In this document: one piece after another, positions 7,127 through 10,310 of the stretch
Layout: every line of letters begins with the position of its first letter
Position numbering within the stretch: the stretch's first letter is position 1
Origin: Gemmataceae bacterium
Lineage (GTDB): Bacteria > Planctomycetota > Planctomycetia > Gemmatales > Gemmataceae
Assembly: GCA_020847555.1 (NCBI GenBank)
Contig: JADLBT010000145.1
Location: 1 to 10,310, forward strand
Direction: 5' to 3'
Length of the DNA stretch: 10,310 bases
Notes under the pieces: model-generated
Seen by the model: the letters and a program-made list of their open reading frames with translations, nothing else
What the model was told of the DNA's origin: nothing
Databases searched by the model: none
Translations under genes and position numbers: made by a program

Positions 7127-8597
7127 AGCGATTGCCGAATTTCATGTTGAAGAGGGAAATCGAGAACACGAAGGCGAACAGGGTCCACGCCACCGCCGAC
7201 GCGTAACCGAGCCGCCCGGTCTCGAAGCCTTCCGTGTAGATGAAGTAGCTGAGCGTGGTCGTGGCCCCGGCCGGGCCGCCGGCGGTCATCGTGCGCGCCA
7301 TCTCGAAGCCGCCCTGCAGGCCGTGGATGACGCTCATGATGACGATGAAGAAGGTGATCGGCGCCAGCTGCGGCCAGGTGATGTGGCAGAACCGCTGCCA
7401 GCGCGAGGCTCCGTCGATGTCCGCCGCCTCGTACAGCTCGGTCGAGATGTTGCTCAGGCCGGCCATGTAAAGGATCATGTTGTTCGAGCCGATCGCCGCC
7501 CAGATCGCCATGATCATGATCGCCGGCTTGGCCCATTCGTAGCCCCCGAGCCAGTCGGGCGGTTCCAGGCCCGCGGTCGCGAGGGTCGGCAGCCGGCGCG
7601 CCGCCAGTGCGAGGCCGGCCAGCGCCGCCAGGATCCCGACCAGCCCCAGGGCCAGGAGCAGCTCCGTCCCGACCCCGGCATCGGCCGGGACCGCTCGCCG
7701 CACGAAATTCTCTGGCCGCCGCCAGGTCAGGGCCAGGGCGGCGAGCAGGATCGCGACGCCGGCACCCACGCCGAAGGCGGCCCCTCCATGCACCCACCAG
7801 ACCGCGAGCCCGCCCGCCACGCCGAGGGCGAGCGCGGCGACGGCCCAGCCGATCAGGCCGGTCTCACCTTCCGCCCGCCGGACGCGCAGGCGGCGGACCT
7901 GCCAGAAGCCCAGGGCGAGAAACAGGCCCGCGGCCACGCCCGGCAGGACGAGGGTGAACAGCGACGGGAAGCGCAGCGACCAGTCTCCCAGCGCATCGAG
8001 CACCGGGGCCAGCCCGCGGTTGATCGGACCGCTTTGCGGATTGTAGAGCTTCTTCCACAGGACGTAGGTGGCCACGCCGGCGGTGAAATGCGGCAGGTAG
8101 AACATCGTCCGGTAAACCATCCCGCCGGTCAGCGCTCCCCCCAGGAAAACGGCCGCGGCCAGCGTCCCCAATAGCAGCCACAGGCCCTGCTGGCTGAAGC
8201 CGCCGAGGACGAGCACCACCAGGCTGCCGACGAGCACCAGCCCCGCCCCGCCCAACGCCCAGCGCCGCCCGACCGGGGCGTGGCCGGCCCGCGTCAGCAG
8301 GAGCGCCGCCCCGAGGCTGCCGGCGATCGACACCGGCAGGCCCATCATCAGGAACAGGGTGTTGCCGAAATTCCGGTAGAAGTCCGGATGCGTGAAGAGC
8401 CGGACGAAATTGTCGAGTCCGGCCCAGCGCAGCGGGTCGTCGCGGAAGAGGTTGTGGCGCTGGATATCCCAGTCCGAAAACGCCATCGCAAAGCTCATGA
8501 CCAAGGGAACAAGCGTGAAGGCGAGGAAGCCGGCGATGTTCGGCAGCAGGAAGGCTGCACCCACCAGGTTGCGGCGGCACTCAGGAGAGAGCTTCAT
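7113..8597 (-). CDS. Carbohydrate ABC transporter permease, MalF type, with two extra hydrophobic blocks
   Basis: This is the partner permease, 494 residues against about 300 for typical CUT1 permeases. The canonical core is recognisable: helix 1 (about 11-40), GLDNFVRLF (60-68) and NTLFL helix 2 (79-103), YRTMFYLPHFTAGVA helix 3 (162-182), KLYNPQSGPIN, helix 4 (356-378), EAA loop (390-411), helix 5 (410-428) and helix 6 (463-483). Two blocks interrupt it: residues about 105-158 with two hydrophobic stretches, and about 198-345 with four. Charged loops RRLRVRR (235-241) and WRRPENFVRR (292-301) fall on the predicted cytoplasmic side, consistent with a 12-helix protein that keeps the core topology. 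E. coli MalF is also about 514 residues, but its extra part is a soluble periplasmic domain, unlike this one. The ATG at 8597 overlaps the binding-protein stop (ATGA). The frame is open throughout with normal GC-rich codons, so a sequencing frameshift is unlikely. Confidence 0.93.
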   Translation of the reverse strand: MKLSPECRRNLVGAAFLLPNIAGFLAFTLVPLVMSFAMAFSDWDIQRHNLFRDDPLRWAGLDNFVRLFTHPDFYRNFGNTLFLMMGLPVSIAGSLGAALLLTRAGHAPVGRRWALGGAGLVLVGSLVVLVLGGFSQQGLWLLLGTLAAAVFLGGALTGGMVYRTMFYLPHFTAGVATYVLWKKLYNPQSGPINRGLAPVLDALGDWSLRFPSLFTLVLPGVAAGLFLALGFWQVRRLRVRRAEGETGLIGWAVAALALGVAGGLAVWWVHGGAAFGVGAGVAILLAALALTWRRPENFVRRAVPADAGVGTELLLALGLVGILAALAGLALAARRLPTLATAGLEPPDWLGGYEWAKPAIMIMAIWAAIGSNNMILYMAGLSNISTELYEAADIDGASRWQRFCHITWPQLAPITFFIVIMSVIHGLQGGFEMARTMTAGGPAGATTTLSYFIYTEGFETGRLGYASAVAWTLFAFVFSISLFNMKFGNRYVAD

Positions 8598-10072
8598 GGG
8601 GTGGGGGTATCGGCACGGGCAAGCCAGCCCTGTGCGCGGTAATACGCCCGGTGAAAGGGATTCCGGATCAGGCGCTCCGGCACCAGACGGCCGTCCGACC
8701 GCAGTTGGTCGATCAGGCGCTGGTCGGCCGCCGCCACCTCATAATCCGGCCGCATCTCGGGATTGGTCTCGAGCGTAAGGTCGATTTCGCGGTTGATCCG
8801 CTCCGCCGCCTCAATCCCGGCCTGATCCGGCGTGAGGCGACCGGCGATCATCTTCTCGAAGGCTTCGAGCTCGATGCGCCAAAAAACACTCGAAAGGACA
8901 TACGGGCACAACGGGGGGCTGATGCCGATCTCGCTCACCGTCTCCGCAAAGACCTCGTGGGCTCCCCACTCGTTGGGATGCGCCGGCGGGCGCCGGAATT
9001 CATCCACCTGGGCAAAGGCTGGCAGCGGCGGGAGCGAATCCCCGCTTCTGACCACCTCGAGGTTGTACTCCGGGCTGGCGAGGAACCCGAGGAAACTGGC
9101 CGCGATCTCCTTGTGCCGGGACCCGGCGTACACGCCCACCCCGCCGACCGTGACATCCACATTGGGGAAGCCGCCGTGGAACGGCTCCACCACGGCCAGG
9201 CGGACCGGCGGCTGGTCGCGCAGGAGGACGGTCGCCCACCGCCCGAGGTAGAGCATGGCGTACTGGCCCCGGGCAAACAGGACGATGCGCAGGCGGATCC
9301 CGCTCACGTCCGCTGCGAACGCCTGCTCGGCCTCACGCGTGGGGACCAGCTTGTCGACCACGACCCACTTGTGAATGTACCGCATCATCTCGAGGTTGCG
9401 CGGATCATCGAGCGTGCAGCGGGTCAGGGTCTCGTTGAAGATGGAAACCCCCAGGCTCCGGCGCAGCGGGATCCGGGGCACGTGATTGAGGAAATAGACC
9501 CGGTCGCGCTGCCCGGGCGGATTCGCCGCCGCGACAAACTCCCGGCCCAGCCGGTCGAATTCCTCGATCGTCCACCGACGGTTGGGCGGGTTGACCCCGT
9601 GCTTCGCGAGGGCGTCGCGATTCACCCACAACAGGCTGGCGACGATGCTGCGCGGAAAGGCGTACTGCCGGCCCTCGGACACCAGGTCGGTCACCGCGGT
9701 CGGATACGTGTCCGTCGGCGTTGCACCGTAGCTGCGCATGAGCTCAGTGACGTCCGCCAGAATGCCGGCGCTCTGGAACGGCCGGAACTCGCCGGGCCAG
9801 ATTTCGAGGAGATCACTCCCCATGCCGGACACGCCCTGCACCATCTTCTTGGTCTTGTCGCGGTTTGCCGCATCAAACCGCAGCTCCACCGGCGGGAGCC
9901 CGCGCTGCTCCCGCCAGGCGTAGAAGAGGTCGCAGATACGCCGCTGCGCCGGTTCCGGCTGGACGGTCCAATAGATGATGGGCCGATCGGTCTGGTGCTC
10001 CGGGAGCGACAGATAAGTCAACCCGCTCGCAAGCAGCAGCACCGCCAGGCAGATTGCGAAAAGCTTTTTCAA
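8594..10072 (-). CDS. Family-1 extracellular solute-binding protein of the sugar ABC transporter
   Basis: This 492-residue protein should capture the sugar outside the membrane and deliver it to the two permeases. The start is TTG at 10072. It is followed by KKLFAICLAVLLLASGLTY, a good Sec signal or membrane anchor, and an in-frame TAG lies about 36 nt upstream with no ATG between. No lipobox Cys follows the hydrophobic core, so it is either a cleaved periplasmic protein or held by an uncleaved N-terminal helix. Family hallmarks are GSDLLEIWPGEFRPFQSAGI (85-104), LADVTELM (105-112), YAFPRSIVASLLWVNRDAL (137-155), WTIEEFDRLGREF (167-179), LFARGQYAMLYLGRWA, and VGVYAGSRHKEIAASFLGFL. The last 50 or so residues form an extension rich in Arg and Asp, making it longer than the usual 420-450. 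It is first in the operon and overlaps the MalF-type gene by 4 nt. The upstream bases are C-rich with no Shine-Dalgarno sequence. Confidence 0.94.
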   Translation of the reverse strand: MKKLFAICLAVLLLASGLTYLSLPEHQTDRPIIYWTVQPEPAQRRICDLFYAWREQRGLPPVELRFDAANRDKTKKMVQGVSGMGSDLLEIWPGEFRPFQSAGILADVTELMRSYGATPTDTYPTAVTDLVSEGRQYAFPRSIVASLLWVNRDALAKHGVNPPNRRWTIEEFDRLGREFVAAANPPGQRDRVYFLNHVPRIPLRRSLGVSIFNETLTRCTLDDPRNLEMMRYIHKWVVVDKLVPTREAEQAFAADVSGIRLRIVLFARGQYAMLYLGRWATVLLRDQPPVRLAVVEPFHGGFPNVDVTVGGVGVYAGSRHKEIAASFLGFLASPEYNLEVVRSGDSLPPLPAFAQVDEFRRPPAHPNEWGAHEVFAETVSEIGISPPLCPYVLSSVFWRIELEAFEKMIAGRLTPDQAGIEAAERINREIDLTLETNPEMRPDYEVAAADQRLIDQLRSDGRLVPERLIRNPFHRAYYRAQGWLARADTPTP

Positions 10073-10103
10073 GGGGGAGGGGTACAGCCCAAGTATCTGA
10101 ATT

Positions 10104-10133
10104 ATTATCTAATACAAATCCAGTATTTTTCAG
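10104..10133 (-). promoter_or_regulatory. Candidate sigma70-like promoter of the transporter operon
   Basis: On the minus strand CTGAAA (10133-10128) and GATAAT (10109-10104) are separated by 18 bases and match four and five of six positions of the -35 and -10 consensus. Transcription would start near 10097, giving a leader of about 25 nt before the TTG start. The shared 11-mer directly abuts the -35 box, a position typical of activator sites. This is prediction from sequence only. Confidence 0.5.
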
Positions 10134-10153
10134 AATATGTATCTTTTTGTTTC
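10126..10153 (+). repeat. T-rich 28-base promoter repeat, copy 2
   Basis: This is the second copy of the element at 857-884, with 23 of 28 bases identical without gaps. It overlaps the 11-mer on the other strand and the candidate -35 box. Relative to the minus-strand operon it is inverted, unlike copy 1 relative to the mannosidase gene. Confidence 0.35.
10134..10144 (-). promoter_or_regulatory. Shared 11-mer AGATACATATT, copy upstream of binding-protein gene
   Basis: Read on the minus strand this is AGATACATATT, identical to 841-851 on the plus strand. It ends 61 bases before the TTG start of the binding-protein gene and immediately upstream of the candidate -35 box. Same orientation and spacing to the start codon as the copy before the mannosidase suggest common control of import and degradation. 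Confidence 0.4.
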
Positions 10154-10159
10154 TAGAAA
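10150..10159. promoter_or_regulatory. Perfect 10-bp palindrome TTTCTAGAAA upstream of transporter operon
   Basis: TTTCTAGAAA is a perfect inverted repeat lying about 17 bases upstream of the candidate -35 box. Short AT-rich palindromes in this position often bind dimeric regulators, but no second copy is present in the mannosidase promoter region, so it may be coincidental. Confidence 0.25.
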
Positions 10160-10170
10160 TGACTCATCCT

Positions 10171-10194
10171 AGGACTCGGTTCGCTCCGAATCCT
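10171..10194 (-). terminator. Hairpin, possible terminator of an upstream minus-strand gene
   Basis: On the minus strand AGGATTCGG and CCGAGTCCT pair over nine positions, with one G-U wobble, around the six-base loop AGCGAA. The plus strand would have a C/A mismatch at the same place, so the structure fits minus-strand RNA better. It lies about 44 bases after a likely gene end at 10238 and well before the transporter promoter. No strong U-run follows (TAGGATGAG comes next), so rho-independent termination is only tentative. Confidence 0.35.
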
Positions 10195-10237
10195 CCAAGC
10201 TGGGGCCGTCGGACCGGTGTCGCGACAGGCCGGAGGA

Positions 10238-10310
10238 TCAGGCGCTTCGCCCAGTCTCCCGGGGATGCCGCGCGGCCAGGCGGCGGGCGCAGTCCGGGCG
10301 GCCGGTGGCC
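10238..10310 (-). CDS. Probable C-terminal end of an unidentified upstream gene
   Basis: Minus-strand codons from 10309 to a TGA at 10240-10238 give 23 residues ending RRLAARHPRETGRSA. About 87% of their third positions are G or C, like the real genes here and unlike the other open frames in this stretch. A hairpin follows some 44 bases downstream. This supports the tail of a gene entering from the right. The tail is too short to place in a family. A regulator would be a natural neighbour for such an operon, but nothing in these residues shows it. Confidence 0.35.
   Translation of the reverse strand, partial: ATGRPDCARRLAARHPRETGRSA

Noticed and set aside
7113..8597. Two fused or frameshifted genes as explanation for the long MalF-type permease
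   Set aside because: One uninterrupted frame with uniform GC-rich codon use covers the protein, the core permease motifs lie on both sides of the insertions, and the inserted parts are clean hydrophobic helices.
8651..10156. Open frame of 501 codons antisense to the binding protein
   Set aside because: The opposite strand encodes a complete family-1 binding protein; this frame even runs into the AT-rich promoter region, and its product looks random.
10159..10310. Plus-strand open frame from ATG 10159 to the right edge
   Set aside because: Third-position GC is only about 60%, far below the genes here, and the product is Arg/Gly/Pro-rich without any recognisable feature.

Overview
The window is very GC-rich (about two thirds by eye, with coding third positions almost all G or C). 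It is interrupted by two short AT-rich islands, around 840-900 and 10085-10160, which are the two main intergenic promoter regions. Gene content (several S1-type sulfatases, a GH38 alpha-mannosidase, a MalFG-type sugar importer without its own ATPase gene, and a binding protein with a TTG start and no lipobox) suggests a glycan-degrading member of the Verrucomicrobiota, perhaps Opitutales-like. That assignment is inference from style, not from a marker gene.

Layout, left to right. Positions 1-794 (minus) hold the N-terminal 264 codons of a sulfatase that runs off the left edge. An AT-rich divergent promoter region (795-913) separates it from a plus-strand pair: a GH38 alpha-mannosidase (914-3328) overlapping by 4 nt a second sulfatase (3325-4818). 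Nine bases further on, this pair meets a minus-strand operon head-on. Read in its own direction from 10072 to 4828, that operon encodes a family-1 solute-binding protein, a MalF-type permease, a MalG-type permease and a third sulfatase. Neighbouring genes overlap or lie within 7 nt. To the right of 10073 lie an AT-rich promoter region, a small palindrome, a hairpin, and probably the last 23 codons of another minus-strand gene.

How the genes may work together: none of the four enzymes has a visible signal peptide, while the binding protein has an N-terminal hydrophobic segment and both permeases are membrane proteins. The simplest reading is a 'swallow first' pathway. A sulfated, alpha-mannose-containing oligosaccharide is captured, imported intact by the ABC transporter (ATPase supplied from elsewhere), stripped of sulfate in the cytoplasm by up to three formylglycine sulfatases, and trimmed by the GH38 enzyme. 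The exact 11-mer AGATACATATT occurs in the same orientation 62 nt before the mannosidase start and 61 nt before the binding-protein start, so the two operons may share a regulator.

The least ordinary protein is the MalF-type permease. It is 494 residues rather than about 300, because two internal blocks add what look like six extra hydrophobic helices in numbers (2 + 4) that preserve the topology of the conserved core.
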